Source of the DNA: Pseudomonas iridis
Lineage (GTDB): Bacteria; Pseudomonadota; Gammaproteobacteria; Pseudomonadales; Pseudomonadaceae
Assembly: GCF_017980685.1 (NCBI RefSeq)
Contig: NZ_JACXXO010000004.1
Span: forward strand, 277,997-341,996
Direction: 5' to 3'
Length of the DNA: 64,000 nucleotides
The notes under the pieces are model-generated. The model saw nothing but the letters and a program-made list of their open reading frames with translations. It did no database searches and was not told the DNA's origin. A program made the translations under genes and the position numbers. Positions 50,613 through 60,973 of the stretch are shown one piece after another. Positions within the stretch are counted from its first letter, which is position 1; each line of letters starts with the position of its first letter.

Positions 50613-50638
50613 AAAGCACCCTTCGGGGTGCTTTTTTT
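50613..50638 (+). terminator. Terminator of suhB
   Basis: AAAGCACC-CTTC-GGGGTGCT followed by a run of seven T, 17 bases after the suhB stop. Confidence 0.9.
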
Positions 50639-50662
50639 ATGCCTGAAATTCAACATTCCCCT

Positions 50663-50745
50663 GTAGGAGCTGCCGAAGGCTGCGATCTTTTACTTCTGGT
50701 TTTTAAAAACAGGATCAAAAGATCGCAGCCTTCGGCAGCTCCTAC
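50663..50745. repeat. REP doublet, GTAGGAGCTGCCGAAGG class
   Basis: Near-perfect inverted arms GTAGGAGCTGCCGAAGGCTG and CAGCCTTCGGCAGCTCCTAC around a roughly 30-base A/T-rich spacer, between two convergent terminators. Confidence 0.9.
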
Positions 50746-50798
50746 ATTGGGTATCAGGTGATCACCGACGGATCAGTCGGCAGGCAAGAATACGGGCA

Positions 50799-50830
50799 CA
50801 AAAAAAGCACCCCGAAGGGTGCTTCTTTTT
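50799..50830 (-). terminator. Terminator of the glycine-zipper gene
   Basis: Reading leftward, AAGCACCC-TTCG-GGGTGCTTTTTTT, 14 bases after the stop. Its hairpin has practically the same sequence as that of the facing suhB terminator. Confidence 0.88.
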
Positions 50831-50844
50831 AAACGACCAGGCCG

Positions 50845-51393
50845 TTACTGAGCCGGCTCATTCTGCGACAGGACCAGTTTGCCTTCCTTATCGACCGGAA
50901 TCTGGTTGCCCGGATCACGATCCATGCGCACTTTGCCTTCCTTGCCATCCAGCGAGTAACGCACGTCATAGCCGACAACCTTGTCACTGATGTCGTTTAC
51001 GGTGTTACAGCGTGTCTGTGTCGTGGTGTAGGTGTCACGACCCTGCATACCTTCCTGAACCTTGTTACCGGCATAACCGCCACCGACCGCGCCGGCCACA
51101 GTGGCAATCTTCTTGCCGTTGCCGCCGCCGATCTGGTTACCCAGCAAACCACCCGCTACCGCACCGATGGCGGTACCGAGAATCTGATGCTGATCCTTGA
51201 CCGGCGCCTGCCGGGTCACTGCTACGTCCTTGCACACTTCACGTGGCGTCTTGATCTGTGTTTTGACCGGTTCAACGGCTAATACTTGCGCATACTCAGG
51301 GCCGCTTTTAACCAGGCTGTAGGTGGCAACAGCACCCCCGGCAGTCACACCGACAGCACCCAATACCGCACCAACCAGCAACGACTTGTTCAC
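50845..51393 (-). CDS. Glycine-zipper 2TM domain envelope protein
   Basis: A 182-residue envelope protein related to the SlyB/YMGG glycine-zipper group. The GTG at 51393 is the likely start, since AGGAGG lies five bases before it and no ATG is suitably placed. N-terminal hydrophobic helix (NKSLLVGAVLGAVGVTAGG), then a double glycine zipper ILGTAIGAVAGGLLGNQIGG and VAGAVGGGYAGNKVQEGMQG (about 90-130), then a beta-rich tail (YDVRYSLDGKEGKVRMDRDP). Probably stabilises the envelope; precise role unknown. Confidence 0.82.
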   Translation of the reverse strand: MNKSLLVGAVLGAVGVTAGGAVATYSLVKSGPEYAQVLAVEPVKTQIKTPREVCKDVAVTRQAPVKDQHQILGTAIGAVAGGLLGNQIGGGNGKKIATVAGAVGGGYAGNKVQEGMQGRDTYTTTQTRCNTVNDISDKVVGYDVRYSLDGKEGKVRMDRDPGNQIPVDKEGKLVLSQNEPAQ

Positions 51394-51453
51394 ATGAACC
51401 TCCTGACCATCACATGCGGGACGGGGCCCGCGCTTCTCCCAGCCTTGGAGCAT

Positions 51454-51487
51454 AAAAAAAGGCGCGAGTTCAACTCGCGCCTTTTTT
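51454..51487 (-). terminator. Terminator of the yajC-secD-secF unit
   Basis: Reading leftward, AAAAAAGGCGCGAGTTGAAC TCGCGCC followed by seven T, 30 bases after the secF stop. The hairpin is symmetric enough to act in both directions. Confidence 0.9.
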
Positions 51488-51516
51488 GGCTGACAGCTGG
51501 AAAAACGATGGCCGCT

Positions 51517-52431
51517 TTATGGACGGTCGTCGATTTCCTTCTCGGTGTTAGCCGGTGGAATCAGGTCTTCGGTGGTCAGGTTCAGCCAGATCAGCACCAC
51601 GTTAGCGATGTAGATCGACGAGTAAGTACCCGCCAGAACACCGATGAACAGGGCAATCGAGAAGCCGAACAGGTTGTCGCCACCAAAGAACAGCAGCGCA
51701 GCGATCGCCAGCAAGGTCGAAATCGACGTCGCCATGGTGCGCAGCAGGGTCTGGGTGGTCGAGATGTTGATGTTCTCGATCAGCGTTGCCTTGCGCAGTA
51801 CACGGAAGTTCTCACGAACCCGGTCGAATACCACAATGGTGTCGTTCAGCGAGTAACCGATGATCGCCAGCACCGCTGCCAGTACTGTCAGATCGAAAGT
51901 GATCTGAAAGAACGACAGGATACCGATGGTCACGATCACGTCGTGAATCAGCGAAACGATAGCGCCGACCGCGAACTTCCACTGAAAGCGGAAAGCCAGG
52001 TAGATCAGGATGCCGCCGAGCGCCAGCAGCATGCCGAGGCCGCCCTGGTCGCGCAGCTCTTCACCGACCTGCGGGCCGACGTACTCGACGCGCTTGACCA
52101 TCGCCGGGTTGTCACCGCCAACCTTCAGCAGCGCTTCCGCGACCTGATGGCCCAGCTGCGGGTCTTCACCCGGCATCCGCACCAGCAAATCGGTCGTCGC
52201 ACCGAAGCTCTGCACGATGGCTTCGTGGTAACCCGAACTCACCAGTTGCTCTCGCACCTTGGTGACATCGGCCGGACGCTCGTAGGTCAGCTCGATGAGC
52301 GTACCGCCGGTGAAGTCCAGACCCCAGTTCATGCCCTTGGTGACGACACTGAACATAGCCAGCAGGGTGAGGAATACTGTGACGCCGAACGCGAAGTTGC
52401 GAACGCCCATGAAGTTGATTGTACGTAACAT
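51517..52431 (-). CDS. secF: Protein translocase subunit SecF
   Basis: Inner-membrane partner of SecD that uses the proton gradient to complete Sec-dependent export. It has 304 residues. First helix MGVRNFAFGVTVFLTLLAMF, the family motif WGLDFTGGTLIEL, then a periplasmic domain and five more helices including IGYSLNDTIVVFDRVREN. It follows secD by nine bases. Confidence 0.97.
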   Translation of the reverse strand: MLRTINFMGVRNFAFGVTVFLTLLAMFSVVTKGMNWGLDFTGGTLIELTYERPADVTKVREQLVSSGYHEAIVQSFGATTDLLVRMPGEDPQLGHQVAEALLKVGGDNPAMVKRVEYVGPQVGEELRDQGGLGMLLALGGILIYLAFRFQWKFAVGAIVSLIHDVIVTIGILSFFQITFDLTVLAAVLAIIGYSLNDTIVVFDRVRENFRVLRKATLIENINISTTQTLLRTMATSISTLLAIAALLFFGGDNLFGFSIALFIGVLAGTYSSIYIANVVLIWLNLTTEDLIPPANTEKEIDDRP

Positions 52432-52440
52432 GGCAGCCCC

Positions 52441-54312
52441 TTAAATCCACAACTTCTTGAAGTCACGTCCGCCGAAGATCAGGTTGACCATTGCGCGGGT
52501 CACCATGATGGCCGTGAACATCGAGGTAAAGATCCCGAGGGACATGGTCACTGCGAAACCTTTGACCGGGCCTGTGCCCATCGCAAAGAGAATCCCGCCG
52601 ACCAACAGAGTGGTCAGGTTGGCGTCGAGAATCGCGGTGAATGCCCGGCCGAAGCCTTCGTTGATTGCACGCTGCACGGACATGCCCGCGGCGATCTCTT
52701 CACGTATCCGCGAGAAGATCAGCACGTTGGCGTCGACCGCCATACCCATGGTCAAGACGATACCGGCGATACCCGGCAGGGTCAGCGTCGCACCCAGCAG
52801 CGACATCAGCGCCAGCAGCAACACCATGTTCACCGACAGAGCGACAGTGGCGATGATGCCGAAGAAGCGATAGATGGCGATGATGAACAGCGACACGAAC
52901 AACATGCCCCACAACGACGCATCGATACCCTTGGTGATGTTGTCAGCACCCAGGCTCGGGCCGATTGTGCGCTCTTCAGCGAAGTACATTGGAGCGGCCA
53001 GACCACCGGCACGCAGCAGCAGCGCCAGCTCGGACGACTCGCCCTGACCGTTCAGGCCAGTGATACGGAACTGAGCACCCAGCGGCGACTGAATGGTCGC
53101 CAGGCTGATAATCTTCTTCTCTTCCTTGAACGTCTGCACCGCGACGTCTTTTTCGACGCCATTCACCATTTGCTTGGTGTAAGTGGTGACCGGACGCTGC
53201 TCAATGAAGATCACAGCCATGCTGCGACCGACGTTGCTGCGGGTCGCACGACTCATCAGCTCGCCACCGTGACCATCCAGACGAATGTTCACTTCAGGCG
53301 TGCCGTGCTCGCCGAAACCAGCCTTGGCGTCGGTTACCTGGTCACCCGTAATGATCAGGCCACGCTCGATCTGCGCCGAAGGACGATTGCCTTCACGGAA
53401 CTCGAAAGTTTCGGAAGTAGCTTTCGAAGCGCCAGGCTCTGCAGCCAGACGGAACTCAAGGTTGGCCGTCTTGCCGAGAATACGCTTGGCTTCGGCAGTG
53501 TCCTGCACGCCCGGCAGCTCAACCACGATGCGGTTGGCGCCCTGACGCTGGACGATCGGTTCGGCAACACCCAGCTCGTTGACGCGGTTACGTACCGTGG
53601 TCAAGTTCTGCTTGATGGAGTATTCACGGATTTCCGCCAGCTTGGCCGGGGTCATCGCCAGACGCAGCACCGGTTGACCATTGAGGTCGGCCGGAACAAT
53701 GTCGAAATCGTTGAAGTTCTTGCGGATCAGTGCACGGGCCTGTTCGCGGGAGTCTTCATCGCTGAAGCCCAGCTGAATGGCACCATTGAGCTGCGGCAGA
53801 CTGCGATAACGCAGCTTCTCTTTACGCAGCAGGCTCTTGACGTCGCCTTCGTAGACTTTCAGGCGTGCATCGAGGGCTTTATCCATGTCCACTTCCAGCA
53901 GGAAGTGCACACCACCGGACAAGTCCAGACCCAGCTTCATCGGGTGCGCGCCCAGGTTGCGCAGCCATTGCGGGGTGGTCTGTGCCAGGTTCAGCGCGAC
54001 GACGTAGTCATCACCCAATGCCTTGCGCACAACGTCTTTGGCCGGCAGCTGATCTTCAGCCTTGCTCAGACGGATCAGACCGCCCTTGCCGTTCGCCGCC
54101 AGCGTGGCAGCCTTGACGTTGATCCCGGATTCTTTCAGCGCGGTGCTTACGCGATCCAGATCGGCCTGATTGACCTGCAGTGCCGTGCTGGCGCCGCTGA
54201 CCTGAATGGCCGGGTCATCAGGATAAAGATTGGGAGCGGAATAAATCAGACCGACCGCCAGCACCGCCAGGATCAGAATGTATTTCCACAGAGGGTATTT
54301 GTTCAGCATCAC
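52441..54312 (-). CDS. secD: Protein translocase subunit SecD
   Basis: Inner-membrane RND-like subunit that pulls exported proteins across the membrane. It has 623 residues. N-terminal helix, large periplasmic P1 domain with LGLDLSGGVHFLLEVDMDKA, and five C-terminal helices with GIAGIVLTMGMAVDANVLIF and RIREEIAAGMSVQRAI. Starts at one of two consecutive Met codons. Second in the yajC-secD-secF unit. Confidence 0.97.
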   Translation of the reverse strand: MMLNKYPLWKYILILAVLAVGLIYSAPNLYPDDPAIQVSGASTALQVNQADLDRVSTALKESGINVKAATLAANGKGGLIRLSKAEDQLPAKDVVRKALGDDYVVALNLAQTTPQWLRNLGAHPMKLGLDLSGGVHFLLEVDMDKALDARLKVYEGDVKSLLRKEKLRYRSLPQLNGAIQLGFSDEDSREQARALIRKNFNDFDIVPADLNGQPVLRLAMTPAKLAEIREYSIKQNLTTVRNRVNELGVAEPIVQRQGANRIVVELPGVQDTAEAKRILGKTANLEFRLAAEPGASKATSETFEFREGNRPSAQIERGLIITGDQVTDAKAGFGEHGTPEVNIRLDGHGGELMSRATRSNVGRSMAVIFIEQRPVTTYTKQMVNGVEKDVAVQTFKEEKKIISLATIQSPLGAQFRITGLNGQGESSELALLLRAGGLAAPMYFAEERTIGPSLGADNITKGIDASLWGMLFVSLFIIAIYRFFGIIATVALSVNMVLLLALMSLLGATLTLPGIAGIVLTMGMAVDANVLIFSRIREEIAAGMSVQRAINEGFGRAFTAILDANLTTLLVGGILFAMGTGPVKGFAVTMSLGIFTSMFTAIMVTRAMVNLIFGGRDFKKLWI

Positions 54313-54329
54313 GCCGCCCGTTATGAACG

Positions 54330-54350
54330 CGGGGCGCCTTGCGCGCCCCG
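54330..54350 (-). promoter_or_regulatory. Hairpin between yajC and secD
   Basis: CGGGGCGC-CTTGC-GCGCCCCG, an eight-pair perfect stem in the 61-base gap, without a T-run on the minus strand. It may be an RNA processing or stability element within the operon rather than a terminator. Confidence 0.45.
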
Positions 54351-54373
54351 TCGATTGAGTAGAAGTTGGAACC

Positions 54374-54712
54374 TTAGATCGCTTTCAGCGTGCCTTTTGG
54401 CAGCGTGGCGGCGATGGCGCCTTTCTGGAACTTCATTTCCACGGTGTCGGAAACTTCCAGAACCACGAAGTCATCGGCCACTTTGGTGATCTTGCCGGCG
54501 ATGCCGCCGGTGGTGACCACTTCGTCGCCCTTCTGCAGGCTGCTCAGCAGGTTCTTCTGCTCTTTGGCGCGCTTGGCCTGTGGGCGCCAGATCATCAGGT
54601 AGAAGATGACCAGGAAGCCGACCAGGAAAATCCACTCGAAGCCGCCGCCCATTGGGCCTGCAGCAGCCGGTGCAGCAGCGTCAGCCATGGCGTTAGAGAT
54701 AAAAAAGCTCAT
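54374..54712 (-). CDS. yajC: Preprotein translocase subunit YajC
   Basis: Small single-helix membrane protein associated with SecDF. It has 112 residues. An Ala-rich N-terminus, the membrane segment WIFLVGFLVIFYLMIWRPQ, and the conserved cytoplasmic part RAKEQKNLLSSLQKGDEVVT with GGIAGKITKVADDFV. First of the yajC-secD-secF group, after tgt. Confidence 0.96.
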   Translation of the reverse strand: MSFFISNAMADAAAPAAAGPMGGGFEWIFLVGFLVIFYLMIWRPQAKRAKEQKNLLSSLQKGDEVVTTGGIAGKITKVADDFVVLEVSDTVEMKFQKGAIAATLPKGTLKAI

Positions 54713-54755
54713 TTAGCACTCCAGTTGCAAATGTTGAATCTTGGGGTCAGAAAAC

Positions 54756-56950
<2,195 letters not shown>

Positions 56951-57058
56951 GATGGGGTTCGTCTAGCAGGGGCCGAAAGTCTAGCGGAAATATCGAAAAT
57001 TGACCATGAAACGTGATTGACCAACGGTAATCTCATCTCTATACTTCGCCGCCATTGA

Positions 57059-57143
57059 GCCCTGATGGCGGAATTGGTAGACGCGGCGGATTCAAAATCC
57101 GTTTTCGAAAGGAGTGGGAGTTCGAGTCTCCCTCGGGGCACCA
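57059..57143 (+). tRNA. tRNA-Leu (anticodon CAA)
   Basis: An 85-base cloverleaf: acceptor arms GCCCTGA and TCGGGGC pair over seven positions, D-arm GGCGGAATTGGTAGACGC, anticodon loop TTCAAAA with CAA, a long variable arm typical of leucine tRNAs, T-arm GTTCGAGTC, and an encoded CCA end. It is followed within 170 bases by an integrase gene, so its 3' end is the probable attachment site. Confidence 0.95.
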
Positions 57144-57306
57144 TTTGATGTACATAGACGTCCAACGACGGCTAAGCAACACCCCTAGAGCCCGCTAACT
57201 GCGGGCTTTTTGGTCTCTGGGGTTCCATCCCCGTCCCTTGCAAGCCAGCCTCTTTTTGGTACATTTTCTGTACAGTTTCCAGTTCGAGAACCGGAGGTGT
57301 ACAGCC

Positions 57307-58626
57307 ATGCCCCTTACCGCCTTGCAAGTCAAAGCCTCCAAGCCTACCGACAAGCAATACACATTGGGTGATAGTTCGGGTCTTGCCCTTTTGGTTCAAC
57401 CGAACGGGCGCAAGTACTGGCATTTCCGCTATACGTACCTTGGTCGGCCGGCGCGGGTGTCGCTTGGCGTCTATCCGAGCATTTCCTTGCAGGAGGCTCG
57501 CGAACGGGCGGCTGAATGTCGGAAGCTGCTCAAGGACGACATCAACCCTGGCGCCAAGCGGCGGGATGACAAGCAGCAGCAACGGGAGGCTGGGCTCAAC
57601 ACCTTTAGGCGAGCTACGGAGTACTGGTATCAGTTCAAGGCCGACTCCGGCCGCAGCCATGCGACGCTAAAGAAGATTCGCGACTACCTCGACAAGGATC
57701 TGCTACCGGCACTCGGTGAGATGCAGCTGGAGCACATCACTCGCGCCGACTGCGCGAAGCTGCAGGCCAGCATCGAAAAGCGCGGGGCGTTCAATGTGGC
57801 AGACAAGGCTCGGACCTGGCTCAAGCAGATTTTCAGTCAGGCGATTGCGCGCGGGTTGTGCGAACACAATCCGGCTTCAGAACTTCATGCCATCGCGTTG
57901 GCGCCGCCTCCTCCTGAGCACTATCCGCATTTGCGTGAAAGCGAGCTGCCGGAATTTCTTCAAGCACTGAGTAAGACCACCAGCCGGTTGCCGTCGAGGA
58001 TTGCTTCGTGGATGGCAATACTGACGGCGAGCCGACCGGGCATGGTTCGGTATGCGACTTGGGATGAAATCGATTTTGAAGAAGGGACGTGGACCATACC
58101 GGCTGAACGCATGAAGATGCGCCGAGACTATGTCAGCCCCCTGCCCCATCAACTGATCGCGATGCTGATCAAGCTGCACCAATGCACTGGGCGCAGCCGC
58201 TACCTGTTTCCGGGTAGTGGTGAGAAACGCCCCGTCATCAGCGAGAACACGATCAATCTTGTGTTTGCCAAGATTGGCTATAAAGGGCGGATGGTGAGCC
58301 ATGGCGTTCGCCACACCGCGAGCACGCTGCTGCGCGAACATGGGTGGTTGAAGGATCATGTTGAAAGTCAACTGGCGCATGTCGAGGGTGGCATTGCAGG
58401 GGAGTACAACCAGGCGCTGTACCTGACGCAACGGCGGATCATGATGCAGTGGTATGCCGATTATCTCGATGCGCTCAGGGTTGGGATTACTGCGAGCCTG
58501 CAGGATCAGTTTGATACGCGGGTTAATCAGTTTCTGTCGCGTAAGTCTTCGGAGCTTCTCGGGGTCAACGCGATCGGTGGCGGCATCAGTGCCTTGGAGG
58601 ATCAGCGTGGCGCATTTCAGCGCTAA
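57307..58626 (+). CDS. P4-type tyrosine integrase at tRNA-Leu
   Basis: Site-specific recombinase of 439 residues; the ATG at 57307 (MPLTALQVKASKPTDKQYTL) has GGAGG upstream and the frame before it is unrelated. N-terminal DUF4102 arm-binding domain (about 1-90), core-binding domain (about 100-190) and catalytic domain with Arg in LTASRPGMVRYATWDEID, HGVRHTASTLLREHG, LAHVEGG and the Tyr in GEYNQALYL. All catalytic residues look present. Orientation away from the tRNA is typical of island integrases. It begins the small accessory island. Confidence 0.93.
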   Translation: MPLTALQVKASKPTDKQYTLGDSSGLALLVQPNGRKYWHFRYTYLGRPARVSLGVYPSISLQEARERAAECRKLLKDDINPGAKRRDDKQQQREAGLNTFRRATEYWYQFKADSGRSHATLKKIRDYLDKDLLPALGEMQLEHITRADCAKLQASIEKRGAFNVADKARTWLKQIFSQAIARGLCEHNPASELHAIALAPPPPEHYPHLRESELPEFLQALSKTTSRLPSRIASWMAILTASRPGMVRYATWDEIDFEEGTWTIPAERMKMRRDYVSPLPHQLIAMLIKLHQCTGRSRYLFPGSGEKRPVISENTINLVFAKIGYKGRMVSHGVRHTASTLLREHGWLKDHVESQLAHVEGGIAGEYNQALYLTQRRIMMQWYADYLDALRVGITASLQDQFDTRVNQFLSRKSSELLGVNAIGGGISALEDQRGAFQR

Positions 58627-58664
58627 CCCGCCAGTAAAATCTCCACAGCTTTGCCTTCCACGCG

Positions 58665-58709
58665 GGCCCTTCCAAGCAGGGCTGCAAAGCCGCCCTGCTT
58701 GGAAGGGCC
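58665..58709. repeat. 18-bp perfect inverted repeat after the integrase
   Basis: GGCCCTTCCAAGCAGGGC and its exact complement GCCCTGCTTGGAAGGGCC with a 9-base loop, starting 38 bases after the integrase stop. It may terminate integrase transcription, but lacks a T tract. Confidence 0.75.
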
Positions 58710-59070
58710 TCACTTGAAAAATCTAAAAATCAGCGTAACCGTCTTCTAGAAACCACGGATTTCCATAGACGGCTTATGCCATTCACAGCCGCAGAATTCT
58801 CGAAAAATCGAGTCTTGACCCTGTCTATCGGCGAGCGTAGAAAAGATCGTGCAAGTGCTGTCGTTGACAGCAACCCAGGTAGCCAGAACCTTTAAGGCTA
58901 GGCCACACCGTGGTGGTTCTCCCAAAGTGCGATTAGCGTCTGGCGGCTCGTACGGTCACAGCGATGTGATGGATGCCTACTTTTACCAGTGTGCCCACTG
59001 CGGCAACTCATCCCCTTTCATAGCTGCCCTGCAGCAACCTATCCGCTTGGCCATCTCCTTGCGCCAACCT

Positions 59071-59105
59071 GCGCCCGTCTCTTTCTCCCGGAAAGAGACG
59101 GGCGC
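59071..59105. repeat. 15-bp perfect inverted repeat in the non-coding stretch
   Basis: GCGCCCGTCTCTTTC, loop TCCCG, then the exact complement GAAAGAGACGGGCGC. No T-run on either side. Confidence 0.75.
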
Positions 59106-59534
59106 TTCAACCGCTGCTGCAGCCTAACTCGTACAAGGCTTTGCGGCATTCCCCCTCGTGACAATCGGCGTGACAAACACCGAAGTCACCAGCAACAGCG
59201 ATGCCGATGATGGTGCCGCAGCCCACGGAATGGACTGCATCTGACTGACAGTCAGGTATGCCCCGGTCGTCGCCTCACTGCCTTCACCCGACTCAGGATC
59301 TCGCGGCGCTGGTCTCGTCAGCCAGTGCAGCCTCCACCCGCCCACTTCTGCGGAAGTGCTCAGGAGGCCAGATTATGAGATGCCCAAGCTCCCGGTCGTA
59401 AAGAGCCGCCAGTCCCACGTTAGTGGACAACCCTCACAGGTCGCAGGGGCCTTGATCCCTGATAACACTCAACATCCATGGCGGGATGACGTGGGGAAAG
59501 TTTCAAGGGTTTTGGCTTCGAGAGGAGTTAGATC

Positions 59535-60512
59535 ATGGCACTCGTAGGTAGACGGGATGGACGCAATTTTGGCTATGGCCGACAACTGAGTTATGCCGGA
59601 CCGCAGGCGTTACGCGATCTCTTTGGCGGTGGGCATTACGGCACGGTCAAAGCGCACAGTGATCGGTGGCAGGCATTTGTACGGTGGTGTCGGTCGGAGA
59701 ATGGGCCGGGCTTTAACGACGCGCGACAAATTGATCAGCAGACCTTGCTGGACTACGCCGGGCATCTGCGCCTGCAAGTTGACCAAGGTGAACTCACCAT
59801 CGCTACCGCGCAAAACCGATTGTCCAGCGTCAACCGGACCATGGCCGCGCTTCGCGGTGATCAATATGTGAAAGTGCCAAGTCCGAGCAAGGCGCTGGGA
59901 ACGCAGCGCAGCACCGCTCGCACGGCAGTCCCTCAAGGCCAAGATCACGAACACGTGATGCGCATCGTCGACGCACTCCGCGAACAGCATCCGCGTGCCG
60001 CCGCCATCGCACAATTAGCACGTGCCACCGGCATGCGTCTTCGAGAAGCGATTCTGGCCGACCTACCGCGACTCAAGCGTGAAGCCGAACACTGCGACAA
60101 GATCAACATCCAGGACGGCACCAAAGGTGGCCGCGGCGGCGCAACCGCGCCTCGTTGGATCACGGTGGATGACCATATTCGCGAAGCCCTCAGGTACGCC
60201 GAACAGGTCTCTCCCGACGGTAGCCGCAACCTGCTGGCACCGCACGAGAGCTACCTCGATTTCCAACGGGAAATCGTCCGCCCCGCCCGAGATATCCTCC
60301 ATACGCACAACCTCAAAGGCTTCCACGAACTACGAGCGGCTTATGCGTGCGAACGCTATGAGCAGATCACCCATCACCTAGCGCCCATCAACGGTGGCAG
60401 GTGCAGGCGCCTCGATCCAGGCCTTGATCGTGAGGCACGCATACAAATCAGCTATGAGCTGGGACACGGTCGAATCGACGTGGTATCGGCGTACATCGGT
60501 GGTCGGGTATGA
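59535..60512 (+). CDS. Integrase domain-containing protein (second tyrosine recombinase)
   Basis: A 325-residue recombinase resembling the Integrase_1 type found in Pseudomonas and other integrative elements. ATG at 59535 has GAGGAG before it. N-terminal SAM-like core-binding part (about 40-110, FVRWCRSENG); catalytic Arg in ATGMRLREAILADL, a basic GTKGGRGG turn, HELRAAYACERYE as the HxxR box, and ELGHGRIDVVSAYIG with His and the likely Tyr nucleophile. It is unrelated in detail to the tRNA-linked integrase. Its last four bases overlap the next small ORF (ATGA). Target site unknown. Confidence 0.82.
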   Translation: MALVGRRDGRNFGYGRQLSYAGPQALRDLFGGGHYGTVKAHSDRWQAFVRWCRSENGPGFNDARQIDQQTLLDYAGHLRLQVDQGELTIATAQNRLSSVNRTMAALRGDQYVKVPSPSKALGTQRSTARTAVPQGQDHEHVMRIVDALREQHPRAAAIAQLARATGMRLREAILADLPRLKREAEHCDKINIQDGTKGGRGGATAPRWITVDDHIREALRYAEQVSPDGSRNLLAPHESYLDFQREIVRPARDILHTHNLKGFHELRAAYACERYEQITHHLAPINGGRCRRLDPGLDREARIQISYELGHGRIDVVSAYIGGRV

Positions 60513-60787
60513 ATAAACCATTCGATATGGAGATCTTCTTGGCTGGGGTGCTGACTGGAGCACATGCCACTCGAGAACGTCACATCCGCCAGGCCAAGAC
60601 TATTCAAGCAGCCATTTCTGAACGCTGGAACCGAGATAATCCATGGACCTGGCAAAGAAAACATCTCGTTTGGTTTTTGAGCCAGCACATGAACTCAAAT
60701 TCGAAATCGACGTGCTACTACTACCTACTGACCACAAGCCTGATCACTCTACGCCTAGGAAAATCCTGGAATTTTCCACGCTAGCCG
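60509..60787 (+). CDS. Small unknown protein coupled to the second recombinase
   Basis: An ORF of roughly 91 residues starting in the ATGA overlap with the recombinase stop and ending in the TAG near 60784. It begins MNKPFDMEIFLAGVLTGAHA and includes HIRQAKTIQAAISERWNRDN and SKSTCYYYLLTTSLITLRLG. The motif of a short helical bundle with TRERHIRQAK and conserved aromatic WTWQRKHLVWFL looks like a SAM-like or DNA-binding helix set, which would suit an accessory of the recombinase. Translational coupling is the best evidence that it is real. Function unknown. Confidence 0.6.
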
Positions 60788-60973
60788 AATGCCAGCAACT
60801 GCGCACTCTGTATCCCTCACCGGCAGCCAGCCAACGATTTGATTGGAATTAGGGCGAACCTACTGAGCTCCTGAACCAAACCTCTGTTGTTTGATAACCT
60901 CTATGTTTTACTGCTGGACTGAGGGTTGTAGCTCGAGGCTACAGGCTTACCTGAGACGTAGAGGCTGAAGGCG

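Larger units (their letters stand above)
58627..59534. other. 908-base stretch without a convincing gene, with long hairpins
   Basis: Between the two recombinase genes I see no convincing gene. Perfect inverted repeats stand out: an 18-base arm pair with a 9-base loop (58665-58682 / 58692-58709), a 15-base pair with a 5-base loop (59071-59085 / 59091-59105), and smaller ones at 59343-59358 (CACTTC/GAAGTG). None is followed by a strong T-run. The RBS GAGGAG of the next gene is at the right end. Could be a 5' leader, a recombination region or a structured RNA. Confidence 0.6.

Noticed and set aside
53170..54489. Plus-strand ORF of 439 codons
   Set aside because: It is antisense to secD and yajC.
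58849..59127. ORF of 92 codons in the island non-coding stretch, with a CAHC pair
   Set aside because: It has a GTG start with no good RBS, its end is formed by a perfect hairpin and an Ala run, and no family is recognised.
59380..59547. Short ORF beginning MPKLPVVKSRQSHVSG, overlapping the start of the second recombinase
   Set aside because: The AGGAGG upstream is too far from the ATG and no conservation is visible; it could be an upstream ORF but support is too weak.
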